From Enterovibrio qingdaonensis (lineage in GTDB: Bacteria > Pseudomonadota > Gammaproteobacteria > Enterobacterales > Vibrionaceae), in the NCBI RefSeq assembly GCF_028683135.1, contig NZ_JAJUBB010000001.1, positions 594,964 to 658,963 of the forward strand: a stretch of 64,000 nt of DNA, given 5' to 3'. Below, piece by piece: positions 55,764 through 64,000 of this stretch (positions within the stretch are counted from its first letter, which is position 1; the number at the start of each line of letters is the position of its first letter). Both the position numbers and the translations under genes were made by a program. The notes below the pieces were generated by a model. It made no database searches, had not been told where the DNA came from, and worked only from the letters and a program-made list of their open reading frames with translations.

Positions 55764-55922
55764 ATGGCCAAGTGGGATCAGTGGCTGAAAAGTGACTCGA
55801 ACAAAAAAGAAAAGTTTCATTCTAAATTCAATGATGACTTTGACGACAAACCTCAACGAGACAAGAAGCGTCGCAAGCCGCGTTCTAGTCGTCCTACCCA
55901 CGAGGAATACCCATTCGATTGA
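55764..55922 (+). CDS. 52-aa charged protein, unknown
   Basis: This short gene starts MAKWDQWLKSDSNKKEK and ends in the segment RPTHEEYPFD, with a basic centre (DKKRRKPRSSR) and two acidic patches. It has no hydrophobic helix, signal or cysteine. The ATG is preceded by AGGG about nine bases upstream. It is likely a cytoplasmic nucleic-acid- or ribosome-associated small protein, but that is only suggested by charge. Confidence 0.65.
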   Translation: MAKWDQWLKSDSNKKEKFHSKFNDDFDDKPQRDKKRRKPRSSRPTHEEYPFD

Positions 55923-56155
55923 TAAAGCCACGTCTACGTTGATAATCAGTACTGACAAAACGTAAACCAAACGCTCAGTCATACATAGAATGTACCTTAG
56001 AAAAACGTCACATTCTTTGTATCCTGAGCGTTTTTGATTCGATGCCCTTACCCCCAACCCATTGATGACCCGCCGTCTACATTTTCTCTAGTGACCATAC
56101 TCATAGTTAGTTACTTCTGGTAATATCGAAATGTTCACCAACAGAGACCCAAAAA

Positions 56156-56452
56156 ATGGACATTGAATCAGCCGCGAAGGCTTTAAAAGAACTCGGACAT
56201 CCCACCCGTCTAACCATATTTAAACGCTTGGTAAAAGCTGGGCACAACGGCATTGCTGTGGGTGTGGTTCAAGAGGAGCTGGCGATCCCCGGCTCGACGC
56301 TTTCACACCACTTATCAGGCTTGATGTCCGCAGGCTTAATCACGCAGCGTAGAGAAGGCCGAGTGCTCTATTGCACGCCTGAATACGACAAACTCGAAGG
56401 CGTGCTTACCTTTCTTCGCGACGAATGCTGCCGCGATGAGAGCCACGCATAA
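56156..56452 (+). CDS. ArsR-family regulator
   Basis: This 98-aa winged-helix protein opens LKELGHPTRLTIFKRLVKAG, has the recognition region IPGSTLSHHLSGLMSAGL, and a wing QRREGRVLYCTPEY. The C-terminus holds vicinal cysteines (ECC) that may bind metal or arsenite. It is not next to a metal exporter, so its target is unclear. It ends in a bidirectional terminator. Confidence 0.93.
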   Translation: MDIESAAKALKELGHPTRLTIFKRLVKAGHNGIAVGVVQEELAIPGSTLSHHLSGLMSAGLITQRREGRVLYCTPEYDKLEGVLTFLRDECCRDESHA

Positions 56453-56453
56453 A

Positions 56454-56478
56454 AAAGGCAAGGTTAAACCTTGCCTTT
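56454..56478. terminator. bidirectional terminator
   Basis: AAAGGCAAGGT and ACCTTGCCTTT form an 11-bp stem around TAA. It serves the ArsR gene and convergent nagZ. Confidence 0.9.
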
Positions 56479-56501
56479 CATTTTAAATTCGCAGCACCTA
56501 A

Positions 56502-57506
56502 CTAACCCTGACGCGATAGCCACTCCGCGTTATATGCCTCAATTCGCTTACTAACACCTTTCCATTTCTGAGTCGCTTTTAATTCTTTTACAGAAAAAGA
56601 TTGCTGCTTCATAAGAGTTGCTGCTTGGGGTACATCTGAAATCGGTAAGCCATCAATCGCTTCGATGGTTGATTGTCGGTTATTGCACATAAGCAACATA
56701 TCACAGCCAGCCGCTAATGCTTGGCGACATCTCTCAGCCGGCCCACCCATCACGGTTGCACCTTCCATACTCAAATCATCAGAGAAGATAATACCTTTAA
56801 AGCCCAGCTTCTCACGCAAAATGGATTTTAGCCAATAAGAAGAACCACTCGCAGGCAACGAGTCAAAATGTGGATAAATGACATGAGCTGGCATCATCGC
56901 ATCTAGCGTTCCCGCATCTATTTGCGCTTTAAAGATAGCCATGTCTTCTTCGAACAACGTTGTTCTATCATCGATCGGGCTTTCAAAGTGAGAATCTGCC
57001 AGTACAGCACCGTGTCCGGGGAAATGCTTGCCTGTTGTCGACATGCCAGCATCTTTCATGCCCATCATATAGGCACTCGAATAACGGAGAACCGTGTCGG
57101 TGTCGTCACCAAAAGCACGGCTACCGATTGCCTTACAATCAAAACCGCGATCGAGCACTGGCGCAAAGCTTAAATCAATATTGTGTGCTATCAGTTCGGC
57201 TGCCATCAACCAACCGGATTCACGCGCTATTTGCTCTCCGTTGTCCATCAATGCGTATGATTGCGCAGGTGGGATCAAACTGAATTGTTCACGGAACCTC
57301 TGAACCCTGCCGCCCTCCTGATCAACACCAATTAGAATTGGGCGTTTAGCCGCTTTTCTCACGGAGTCATTCAGCGCAGTCAGTTGCGAACTGTCGTGAT
57401 AATTGCGAGCGAACAAAATGACGCCCCCAACGAGTGGGTGTTCAAGCAGTTCTCGCTCTTCCGCATCCAGCTCACAGCCTTCAAGATCAAGCCACAATGG
57501 CCCCAT
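56502..57506 (-). CDS. nagZ: NagZ, beta-N-acetylhexosaminidase
   Basis: This 334-aa GH3 enzyme has the NagZ signatures: [12 protein letters not shown] near residues 61-72, [14 protein letters not shown] near 161-174 with the catalytic His, and [10 protein letters not shown] near 241-250 with the nucleophile Asp. It removes terminal GlcNAc from muropeptides in the cytoplasm during peptidoglycan recycling. Its divergent neighbour anmK acts on the anhMurNAc produced later. Confidence 0.96.
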   Translation of the reverse strand: MGPLWLDLEGCELDAEERELLEHPLVGGVILFARNYHDSSQLTALNDSVRKAAKRPILIGVDQEGGRVQRFREQFSLIPPAQSYALMDNGEQIARESGWLMAAELIAHNIDLSFAPVLDRGFDCKAIGSRAFGDDTDTVLRYSSAYMMGMKDAGMSTTGKHFPGHGAVLADSHFESPIDDRTTLFEEDMAIFKAQIDAGTLDAMMPAHVIYPHFDSLPASGSSYWLKSILREKLGFKGIIFSDDLSMEGATVMGGPAERCRQALAAGCDMLLMCNNRQSTIEAIDGLPISDVPQAATLMKQQSFSVKELKATQKWKGVSKRIEAYNAEWLSRQG

Positions 57507-57532
57507 GGTGCTCTCCTGTCATTTTCGAAATC

Positions 57533-57560
57533 TGTGCGACATATTACGTTGAGTCGCACA
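57533..57560. promoter_or_regulatory. 28-bp inverted repeat between nagZ and anmK
   Basis: TGTGCGAC and GTCGCACA are perfect 8-bp arms around a 12-base spacer. It lies in the divergent promoter and is a good candidate for a shared operator. The regulator is unknown. Confidence 0.6.
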
Positions 57561-57651
57561 CTCTAGAAAGAGCACTTTATAAATTGATATTGGAATTGCT
57601 AATCCTATGAGAAACTTACGCGTATATAGACGCCAACTCTGAGGTGAAATT

Positions 57652-58752
57652 GTGAGCATTTATATCGGCATAATGTCGGGAACAAGTCTTGATGGTATTG
57701 ATATGGTCGCCGCCGAATTTACCAATAATGATATCCGTGTACTTAACCAGTCTATGTACCCTTTCCCCTCAGAGCTCGTAGAGAAACTGATTGCGCTCAG
57801 CCAAGGTGCTTCGGTGACGCTAGAAGAAGTAGGTACTATCGACCATTTCCTTGGCGTGACCTACGCGAAGGCAGTCAATCGCTTCTTAGATGAGCACAAC
57901 CTATCCGCAGACGCCATCACAGCTATTGGGTGCCATGGCCAAACCGTTTTCCATAAGCCTGATGGTGACATGCGATTCACCATGCAGCTGGGAGATGCCA
58001 ATATCATTGCTGCTCAAACAGGGATTACAACGGTTGCAGATTTCCGACGTAAAGACATGGCCTTGGGTGGTCAAGGTGCCCCTCTAGTCCCCGCCTTTCA
58101 TAAAGGCCTCTTTTCCAATCCAAATCTCTGTCGTGTCATACTCAACATTGGCGGTATAGCTAACATTTCCGTGCTCGAACCTGGCAAGCCTGTTATTGGC
58201 TATGATACGGGCCCTGGCAATATGCTCATGGACAGCTGGATTAAGCAGCACAAGGGGCAACCCTACGACCATGACGGCTTGTGGGCGGCGTCAGGTGAGG
58301 TGGATGAAACACTGCTCAAGCAAATGTTGTCCGAGCACTATTTTGAGCGTTTAGCCCCTAAAAGTACGGGCAGAGAACTATTCCACGCAGGTTGGCTGAA
58401 ACAGCAACTACGCAAATTCGACACAGAAATTAGCATTGAGAGCGTTCAAGCGACACTGCTGGCTCTTACCGCCCAATCTATAACAAATGATGTTTCTAAG
58501 TACCCGGCAGGCGAGTTATTAGTCTGTGGAGGCGGAGCAAAGAATAAGGCGTTGATGACAATGCTTCAGCGTTTACTTCCTGCATGGCAGGTAATGACCA
58601 CTGACGACAGAGGTGTCGACGGTGACTCCATGGAAGCACTGGCATTTGCTTGGTTAGCCAAACAAGCCGTCGAAGCAAAGCCAGGAAATCTCACCGAAGT
58701 AACAGGCGCGAGCCGACAATGTCGACTCGGTGCAATTTACTACCCAGATTGA
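57652..58752 (+). CDS. anmK: AnmK, anhydro-N-acetylmuramic acid kinase
   Basis: This 366-aa ASKHA-fold kinase has GIMSGTSLDGIDMVAAEF near residues 5-22, GCHGQTVFHKP near 104-114, the ADFRRKDMALGGQGAPLVPAFH block near 130-151 and GYDTGPGNMLMD near 183-194. It hydrolyses and phosphorylates anhMurNAc to MurNAc-6-phosphate in cell-wall recycling. It starts with GTG. Its 3' end overlaps the convergent gene by 13 bases. Confidence 0.96.
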   Translation: MSIYIGIMSGTSLDGIDMVAAEFTNNDIRVLNQSMYPFPSELVEKLIALSQGASVTLEEVGTIDHFLGVTYAKAVNRFLDEHNLSADAITAIGCHGQTVFHKPDGDMRFTMQLGDANIIAAQTGITTVADFRRKDMALGGQGAPLVPAFHKGLFSNPNLCRVILNIGGIANISVLEPGKPVIGYDTGPGNMLMDSWIKQHKGQPYDHDGLWAASGEVDETLLKQMLSEHYFERLAPKSTGRELFHAGWLKQQLRKFDTEISIESVQATLLALTAQSITNDVSKYPAGELLVCGGGAKNKALMTMLQRLLPAWQVMTTDDRGVDGDSMEALAFAWLAKQAVEAKPGNLTEVTGASRQCRLGAIYYPD

Positions 58753-61295
58753 GAATCTCGACGCATACGATTCGTCGGCGTGGGCAACTGACTGCTGGTC
58801 CGTTTTAAATATATCAAATACTGACTGAAGCTAAGGGGTCGAGAGTAATGGTAGCCTTGAGCGATATCGACCCCATATCTTTTCAAAATGGACACTGTTT
58901 CCAAATCTTCTACACCTTCAGCAACCACCATCAAACCCAATGATTTCGCCATTTCAGTGGTTGCCCTAACGATGTTTTGCTGGCGAGGACTACTGATTAA
59001 CGATTGAATGAAACCACGGTCTATCTTCAACTCAGTAAATTGGAGCTGAGAAAGGTAGTTTAATGATGAGTATCCTGTTCCATAATCATCGATAGACACC
59101 TCAATATCGAATTCAGACAACTTCTCAATGACTTCATGCAAGCGGTCATAATCGGATACCAACGTCGACTCGGTAAGTTCGAGAGACAATAGCCCCGTAG
59201 GAACGCGATAGTTATTCGCTAATTCACATATTCTGTCTACCAAGTTCGGAATCGCAATATCTGAGGCGCTGACATTAATTGACAGACGACGGCTATACCC
59301 CATTTCGATAAGCTTACTTTGCTGGAAGAACGCGCGTCTAATAACCCACATAGTCAGGTCATTGATTAGTCCGACTTCTTCAGCAAGCTTTACAAACACA
59401 TCAGGAGAAATATGGCCGTACTTGGGGTGCTCCCATCGCAACAGCACTTCTGACCCGTGGATTGCGCCAGTTCTTAGGTCAATTTGAGGCTGGTGAAAAA
59501 GTGATAACTCATCGTTCTCAATGGCTTTTTTCAAATCCGCCACCAGTGACATATTGAGAGTATGATTAAAGTTATCCAGGCAGTCATAAGCATTGACTTT
59601 CTTCTCAATGAGCGATGTTTCCGTCACCGCCTGCAACGCTTTATTCACCAGTAAATCTGCCTGATTTCCATCCTTAGGAAAGATACTCATACCCGCAGTG
59701 CCCTGCGCCCGAATGCTATAGTTGTTTAGCTCAATATAGCCATCCACCTCATCAATAATACTGGACACAAACAGAGAGACTTCTTCTTCCTTCGCGGACA
59801 GAACGATAAAACCAAAGCTCCCCTCCTTCAGACACGCCACGCGATGGGTAATTTTACTGGTCCGTTCAAGAATCTGAATATCATCACTGTCCAGAGCAAG
59901 CGTCAGTCGATCACATATCGCTTTGACAAATTTCGCTTTTTCTTCAGCTGACATATACGGCGATAGGCTGGCAAATCTGTCGACTTGAAAACAACACAGC
60001 GTAAACGCTTTCCCCCTGCCCATCAGCCTAGCGATAACCTGATTAAGCACATTCAAATTTGGCAACATTGATACGGCATCATGAGTGAGTTGGAAAACAG
60101 AATCCTGTCGTTGTTGTCTCACTCGCTCCGCTAACGCAAGAGCCATAAAAATAACGGCAAGTACCGTACCCATCATGAAGGCGTATCGCGTTATTAAGGT
60201 GTATTCAATTGTGCCCGTCACCAATAAAGGGGGGAAAACGCCAGATATAATCAGAGGGACCCATGACAAAATAAACATTTTTCCCCAATTCTTTCCTAGC
60301 TTCCATCTACGCCAGACCAGCGTTCCGATCAGGCCATAGAATAGAGGCTGGACAGCAATCAGAAAGGTTCCAGATATGTGTTCGGGTAAGAAGAGCGACA
60401 TGAACATTAAACTGCCCAATATCATCAACCCATAATGCACAACTTGCCTCAATAAACTGGGAGACTTATGAACGCGAAAGTATAGATGCGCAAAAAGAAG
60501 AGAAAGAATGAATAGTCCATATGTCAGCGTGACAAGGTTGTTGCTGAAGAATGCCTGTGCTTTTTCAGGAAAGAGGTAGGTACCGAAACCGTGCAGAGCA
60601 CCCAACTGGATTAAGGCGGTGACCACATACAGCGCATAAACGAGATATACGCGCTCCTTCAGCGAAACAAAAACAGCAAAGGTGTAAATAGCGACAATCC
60701 CTAAAATCGCGACAACACCTCCCCACACTAGATGTAAAAGTTGCGTAACTTTGTGAAAGTCATGCTCATCTAACAACCAGATTGGCATCACTGGAACACC
60801 CGTCGAACTTACCTTTAGGTAAAGAGTAATTTGTTCCTGCGGGTCAAGTTGGAAATGCACCGCTGGGGGCATGTCTCCAACTTTATATCCTCTTTGTTCG
60901 CTGTCACCCAGCTTCCACTGCTCCTTCAATACGCCATCATTGGAGTACATATAGATATCTAGTCTGTCAATTAAAGGCGTATCAAAATAGAGCACTTGGT
61001 GCCTATGCTGATCAACATTACTTTTCAGTGCCAGCTTTACCCAATAAGACTTGTAACCAACGTGCCAAGGGATTTCAGACGGATCATCAATTTGGCGGAA
61101 AATCGCGGATTCAAGCACATATGAAAGGATATGGCTGTTGCTATTGTCGACAAAATAGCTGTACTTGGCCTCCAGTCCTTCACTTTGAGAGGTTAACTCA
61201 GGAAAAAATGAAGAAAATCTGACGGCAGTAAGCCCAAATAACATTGCCAACAGAACGACTGCTGCAATCCAGAGCTTTCGGTTAGGCACCAACAT
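58740..61295 (-). CDS. 7TM-DISM receptor with degenerate GGDEF and EAL domain
   Basis: This 851-aa protein has an N-terminal anchor, a periplasmic 7TMR-DISMED2 sensor (about residues 45-180) and a seven-helix 7TM-DISM region (about 190-400), followed by GGDEF (about 410-570) and EAL (about 590-835). The GGDEF active site is replaced by EGSFGF, so it should not make c-di-GMP. The EAL motif reads EVLLR, keeping the catalytic Glu; later DDYGTGYSS and VVAEGVE are intact. It should be a c-di-GMP phosphodiesterase. ATG 61295 is preferred to a GTG four codons upstream. Confidence 0.88.
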   Translation of the reverse strand: MLVPNRKLWIAAVVLLAMLFGLTAVRFSSFFPELTSQSEGLEAKYSYFVDNSNSHILSYVLESAIFRQIDDPSEIPWHVGYKSYWVKLALKSNVDQHRHQVLYFDTPLIDRLDIYMYSNDGVLKEQWKLGDSEQRGYKVGDMPPAVHFQLDPQEQITLYLKVSSTGVPVMPIWLLDEHDFHKVTQLLHLVWGGVVAILGIVAIYTFAVFVSLKERVYLVYALYVVTALIQLGALHGFGTYLFPEKAQAFFSNNLVTLTYGLFILSLLFAHLYFRVHKSPSLLRQVVHYGLMILGSLMFMSLFLPEHISGTFLIAVQPLFYGLIGTLVWRRWKLGKNWGKMFILSWVPLIISGVFPPLLVTGTIEYTLITRYAFMMGTVLAVIFMALALAERVRQQRQDSVFQLTHDAVSMLPNLNVLNQVIARLMGRGKAFTLCCFQVDRFASLSPYMSAEEKAKFVKAICDRLTLALDSDDIQILERTSKITHRVACLKEGSFGFIVLSAKEEEVSLFVSSIIDEVDGYIELNNYSIRAQGTAGMSIFPKDGNQADLLVNKALQAVTETSLIEKKVNAYDCLDNFNHTLNMSLVADLKKAIENDELSLFHQPQIDLRTGAIHGSEVLLRWEHPKYGHISPDVFVKLAEEVGLINDLTMWVIRRAFFQQSKLIEMGYSRRLSINVSASDIAIPNLVDRICELANNYRVPTGLLSLELTESTLVSDYDRLHEVIEKLSEFDIEVSIDDYGTGYSSLNYLSQLQFTELKIDRGFIQSLISSPRQQNIVRATTEMAKSLGLMVVAEGVEDLETVSILKRYGVDIAQGYHYSRPLSFSQYLIYLKRTSSQLPTPTNRMRRDSQSG

Positions 61296-61628
61296 TACAT
61301 TCCTCACGCATCATGCCTCTTAACATGACGCTCGGAATCTATTTGTGTGCTGAAAAACACATGAATTTGCAAAAAATCCCCTTACAAGAAAATTTAAACA
61401 GAACGCGTTAGAAAGAAATCCAAGAAAAAACGCGTTAACACCTTCTCTTTAACCATTATCAACTTAGTTACGTGTGGACACTTTTTCAAACAAACGACGC
61501 GTTTATTCGCCAAAAATTCATACTCCATCAACACGCGATAAGTGAACAAATGTTTTCACTCCAAACATTTGTTCACGCATCAGAAAGAACGTAAACTGTT
61601 CATGCCTCCAAACGAACGAGAAACATAA
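61296..61628. other. intergenic region with a 14-bp inverted repeat
   Basis: The region separates the divergent EAL protein and the SorC-type regulator. It contains the inverted repeat at 61542-61576 and AT-rich promoter sequence on both sides. There is no credible open frame. Confidence 0.6.
61542..61576. promoter_or_regulatory. SorC-type operator candidate (14-bp inverted repeat)
   Basis: GTGAACAAATGTTT at 61542-61555 and AAACATTTGTTCAC at 61563-61576 form a perfect 14-bp inverted repeat around 7 bases. It lies about 53 bases upstream of the SorC-type gene, so it is a strong autoregulation candidate. Confidence 0.75.
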
Positions 61629-62624
61629 ATGATTACTTCGCGGACCTTGAGCAGCAATTTTGAAAGCTTGCTGGATGACACTAACTTATTGACAGAAATC
61701 GCCATTCTCTATTACCAGCAAAACACGACGCAGGAAGAAATCTCAAAGAAGTTTGGCATTAGCCGTGCAAAGGTCAGCAGGTTGCTTCGCCGAGCTCGAG
61801 AAGAAGGGATTGTAGAGATATCGGTAAAGTTTCACCCCGTACACAGTGCCCAGCTGGAACAAAGACTGATGGAGCGATTCAATTTAAAACGCGCCCTCAT
61901 TGCCCTAGATCAACCTAGCGTCCAAGAGCAACGCACCCAAGTCGCCACGCTGGTTTCCTCGTTTTTGGATGGTAGTTTACAGGACGGTATGGTGGTCGCC
62001 GTTGGCCAAGGTCAAAACGTCGCTGCTATCGCGGATCACCCTGGCTTGGTCTCTCACCGAAACGCCCGATTTGTCTGCGCAATTGGTGGTACGCACCGAA
62101 GCGGTGACATCATCAATGCCGATCACATCTGTCGCCGTCTTGCTAAAAAGTTTGGCGGTTCAAGTGAGACACTGTATGCCCCTGCATACGTCAACACGCC
62201 CGCCATTAGAGATGTCTTTATCCACCACCCTAATATTGCAGAAACGCTCAGCCAAGCGCGAAAGGCAGAGTTTGCACTTGTAGGCATTGGTGACATGGAC
62301 GAAAACAGTCACATGGTCAAATTGGGGTGCTTTTCGGCAAAAGAATTTGTTGAAGCGAGAATCAACGACGGCATCGTTGGCGACATTGGTGGTTTCGATT
62401 TTTTCAAACTTGATGGAAGTCGAGCTAACACCTTAATGAGAGACCGCGTTGTGGGGTTGGAAATGGTTGATTTATCAAGAATTCCCAATGTCATTGCAAT
62501 GGCGAGTGAAAGCAGGAAAGCCTTATCCATTTTGGGAGCGCTTAAAACGGGCACCATTGATGTACTCGCCACCAGTGCAAGTTGCGCCATGGCACTTCTC
62601 AATATGGTAGACGCTGAACAATAG
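61629..62624 (+). CDS. SorC-family sugar-binding transcriptional regulator
   Basis: This 331-aa protein has an N-terminal helix-turn-helix (about residues 22-65, with YYQQNTTQEEISKKFGISRAKVSRLLRRAREEGIVEI) and a C-terminal sugar-phosphate-binding domain (about 70-325) with AVGQGQNVAAI near 119-129. SorC proteins respond to phosphorylated sugars. It precedes talB and a transketolase gene. A pentose-phosphate or related sugar-phosphate ligand is likely but inferred. A matching inverted repeat lies upstream. Confidence 0.92.
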   Translation: MITSRTLSSNFESLLDDTNLLTEIAILYYQQNTTQEEISKKFGISRAKVSRLLRRAREEGIVEISVKFHPVHSAQLEQRLMERFNLKRALIALDQPSVQEQRTQVATLVSSFLDGSLQDGMVVAVGQGQNVAAIADHPGLVSHRNARFVCAIGGTHRSGDIINADHICRRLAKKFGGSSETLYAPAYVNTPAIRDVFIHHPNIAETLSQARKAEFALVGIGDMDENSHMVKLGCFSAKEFVEARINDGIVGDIGGFDFFKLDGSRANTLMRDRVVGLEMVDLSRIPNVIAMASESRKALSILGALKTGTIDVLATSASCAMALLNMVDAEQ

Positions 62625-62695
62625 TTTAACTGACTGAACATTTGTAACGGCAAAATGCGCGTTTCATCACGTTCAACAGGATTTGTAAATATGGC

Positions 62696-62740
62696 CAACG
62701 GCGGTGAGATCTAGGGAAAAATTCTTGGATCCAGCCGTTG
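62696..62740 (+). promoter_or_regulatory. possible leader hairpin before talB
   Basis: CAACGGC at 62696-62702 and GCCGTTG at 62734-62740 form a 7-bp stem enclosing a 31-base loop that contains two GATC. It lies in the talB leader and may be an RNA structure or a DNA cruciform. Confidence 0.4.
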
Positions 62741-62774
62741 ACTTTATGTCTAAAAAACACAAACATGACCATAT

Positions 62775-62803
62775 CATTTGCTCAGGTATGTCGCATTTGT
62801 TCA
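62775..62803. promoter_or_regulatory. half-sites matching the SorC operator, before talB
   Basis: CATTTGCTCA at 62775-62784 and CATTTGTTCA at 62794-62803 are direct repeats 19 bases apart that match the arm of the inverted repeat upstream of the SorC-type gene (AAACATTTGTTCAC). They lie about 100 bases before talB, so the same regulator may control it. Confidence 0.55.
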
Positions 62804-62901
62804 ACGCCCGTCACGTTACTGGTGTAGAGGAAAGTTCAATATCGGAGCAGCATCAGGTTGCCTCGCGACCAAAGTGAAACACTCGACAAAAGGTTATGAA
62901 G

Positions 62902-63852
62902 ATGAGCACTAAACTTGAACAACTACGCAAGCTCACAACTGTTGTTGCAGATACTGGCGATATCGATGCTATCGCAAAGTACCAACCTCAAGATGCAACC
63001 ACTAACCCTTCTTTGATTCTTAAAGCTGCCCAAATTCCTGAATATGCACCGTTAATTGACGATGCTATCGCATACGCAAAATCAAAAAGTGACGATATTG
63101 AACTCCAAATCGCCGACGCAGGCGATCGTCTGGCAGTCAATATCGGTAAAGAAATTCTTAACGTTATCCCAGGTCGAATTTCGACAGAAGTCGACGCACG
63201 TCTTTCTTACGATTTCGAAAACAGTGTGGCGAAAGCACGCAAGCTAATCAGCATGTACAACGAAGCGGGTATCAGCAACGACCGTATCCTGATTAAATTG
63301 GCTTCCACTTGGGAAGGCATTCGTGCAGCAGAAGTGCTGGAAAAAGAAGGTATCAACTGTAACCTGACACTGCTGTTCTCATTTGCTCAGGCTCGTGCTT
63401 GTGCAGAAGCAGGTGTTTACCTGATTTCTCCTTTCGTTGGCCGCATCATGGACTGGTACAAAGCGCAAGAAGGCCGTGACTTTGAACCAACTGAAGACCC
63501 AGGTGTTATCTCTGTCTCAACTATCTATAACTACTACAAAGAGCACGGCTATAACACCGTTGTTATGGGCGCAAGCTTCCGCAACATCGGTGAAATTCTT
63601 GAACTCGCAGGTTGTGACCGCCTGACTATCAGCCCACAGCTACTGCAAGAATTGTCTGATGCTGACGGTGAGGTTGTTCAAAAACTTCATGATGACGTAG
63701 AAGTTAAAGATCGCCCTGCTCCTATGTCTCACGCTGAATTCCTGTGGGAACATAATTCGGACGCGATGGCTGTCGAGAAGCTGGCTGAAGGTATCCGCAA
63801 CTTTGCGGTTGACCAAGGCAAACTGGAAGTCATGATCCGCGAGCGTCTGTAA
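62902..63852 (+). CDS. talB: TalB, transaldolase
   Basis: This 316-aa protein matches Tal[30 protein letters not shown] near residues 10-38, catalytic Lys in [20 protein letters not shown] near 127-146 and [11 protein letters not shown] near 175-185. It transfers a three-carbon unit in the non-oxidative pentose-phosphate pathway. I use ATG 62902, since AAAAGG is eight bases upstream; an ATG two codons earlier is too close. A hairpin separates it from the transketolase gene. Confidence 0.97.
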   Translation: MSTKLEQLRKLTTVVADTGDIDAIAKYQPQDATTNPSLILKAAQIPEYAPLIDDAIAYAKSKSDDIELQIADAGDRLAVNIGKEILNVIPGRISTEVDARLSYDFENSVAKARKLISMYNEAGISNDRILIKLASTWEGIRAAEVLEKEGINCNLTLLFSFAQARACAEAGVYLISPFVGRIMDWYKAQEGRDFEPTEDPGVISVSTIYNYYKEHGYNTVVMGASFRNIGEILELAGCDRLTISPQLLQELSDADGEVVQKLHDDVEVKDRPAPMSHAEFLWEHNSDAMAVEKLAEGIRNFAVDQGKLEVMIRERL

Positions 63853-63869
63853 GCGCAAATCACTTTTCT

Positions 63870-63893
63870 GAAAGCGGCACTATTGCCGCTTTC
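63870..63893 (+). terminator. hairpin between talB and the transketolase gene
   Basis: GAAAGCGGCA and TGCCGCTTTC form a 10-bp stem around CTAT. The sequence after it has few T, so it may reduce but not stop transcription into the transketolase gene. Confidence 0.65.
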
Positions 63894-63961
63894 TCATTTC
63901 TTATATGATCCGGCTGAAAAATTCCGGTCCAATAACTCTGATTTAACAAGGTAAGCCCAAG

Positions 63962-64000
63962 ATGGAACGTAAAACTCTTGCCAATGCGATCCGTGCTCTT
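63962..64000 (+). CDS. transketolase, 5' end only
   Basis: The last 39 bases start an open frame that reads MERKTLANAIRAL, the conserved opening of bacterial transketolases. AAGG is about ten bases upstream. The rest lies outside the window. It is 110 bases after talB, in the same direction. The family call rests on 13 residues and the talB context. Confidence 0.8.
   Translation, partial: MERKTLANAIRAL

Noticed and set aside
62746..62877. 43-codon frame in the talB leader
   Set aside because: It has no Shine-Dalgarno sequence and overlaps the CATTTG repeats; a leader peptide is possible but unsupported.

Overview
The window looks like a chromosomal segment of a marine gammaproteobacterium of the Vibrionaceae. 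Support comes from Vibrio-type small conserved proteins (DUF5062, DUF3429, YqfB, a MaoP/DUF413 protein), a nagZ/anmK pair, a vibriolysin-like M4 protease with a GlyGly-CTERM tail, a lipase with its own foldase, and a SorC-type regulator before talB and a transketolase gene. Placing it near Enterovibrio, Grimontia or Photobacterium, perhaps on the second chromosome, is inference. No rRNA, tRNA, CRISPR array, prophage or intact insertion sequence was recognised.

Layout. 1-6.2 kb: a truncated DUF4397 lipoprotein, a chloramphenicol-phosphotransferase-like kinase, a secreted M4 metalloprotease and an MscS channel. 6.4-13.7 kb: a complete polyol (sorbitol/mannitol type) operon with binding protein, two permeases, ATPase, mannitol dehydrogenase and sorbitol dehydrogenase, followed by an AraC-type activator. 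13.7-21.1 kb: accessory single genes (SDR, cupin, DUF1428, BLUF photoreceptor, ParB-like mini-protein, MarR/EamA divergent pair with twin palindromic operators, two GNATs, an orphan 2OG oxygenase). 21.5-24.0 kb: rimB-rimK-deacylase operon. 24.2-26.0 kb: lipase and lipase chaperone. 26.3-38.8 kb: a mosaic of housekeeping and uncharacterised genes (MTHFR-like, HAD, MsrB, a MASE1-GGDEF cyclase, ASCH proteins, a cysteine-desulfurase-like enzyme, GNATs). 39.1-45.3 kb: a signalling and envelope neighbourhood with a diguanylate cyclase, a glycosyltransferase-like protein, a CheY-like protein, an orphan PqqD-like protein and an NtrC-family regulator lacking both its phospho-acceptor and GAFTGA. 45.9-50.3 kb: NADAR protein, pentapeptide-repeat protein, a MocR regulator divergent from a PNPOx-like flavoprotein, and an aspartoacylase-like enzyme. 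50.4-56.5 kb: a tiny lipoprotein plus a 727-aa secreted protein, an IS1-like DDE protein that looks domesticated, MaoP and an ArsR regulator. 56.5-64 kb: nagZ and anmK (peptidoglycan recycling), a 7TM-DISM GGDEF/EAL protein, and a SorC regulator next to talB and the start of a transketolase gene.

How the parts work together. The polyol operon imports a sugar alcohol and oxidises it to a ketose. RimB and RimK modify ribosomal protein S6. The lipase depends on the adjacent foldase. NagZ and AnmK process muropeptide sugars. TalB and transketolase form the non-oxidative pentose-phosphate branch, and the adjacent SorC protein probably regulates them through the 14-bp inverted repeat at its own promoter and related half-sites before talB. 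Three genes too short for a 60-residue cutoff are added: a 58-aa membrane protein at 39075, a 49-aa lipoprotein at 52555-52704 and a 52-aa charged protein at 55764.

All assignments come from reading sequence motifs, with no database search. The best candidates for undescribed biology are the degenerate NtrC-type regulator with its c-di-GMP/PqqD neighbourhood, the lipoprotein/727-aa surface pair, and the IS1-like DDE protein.
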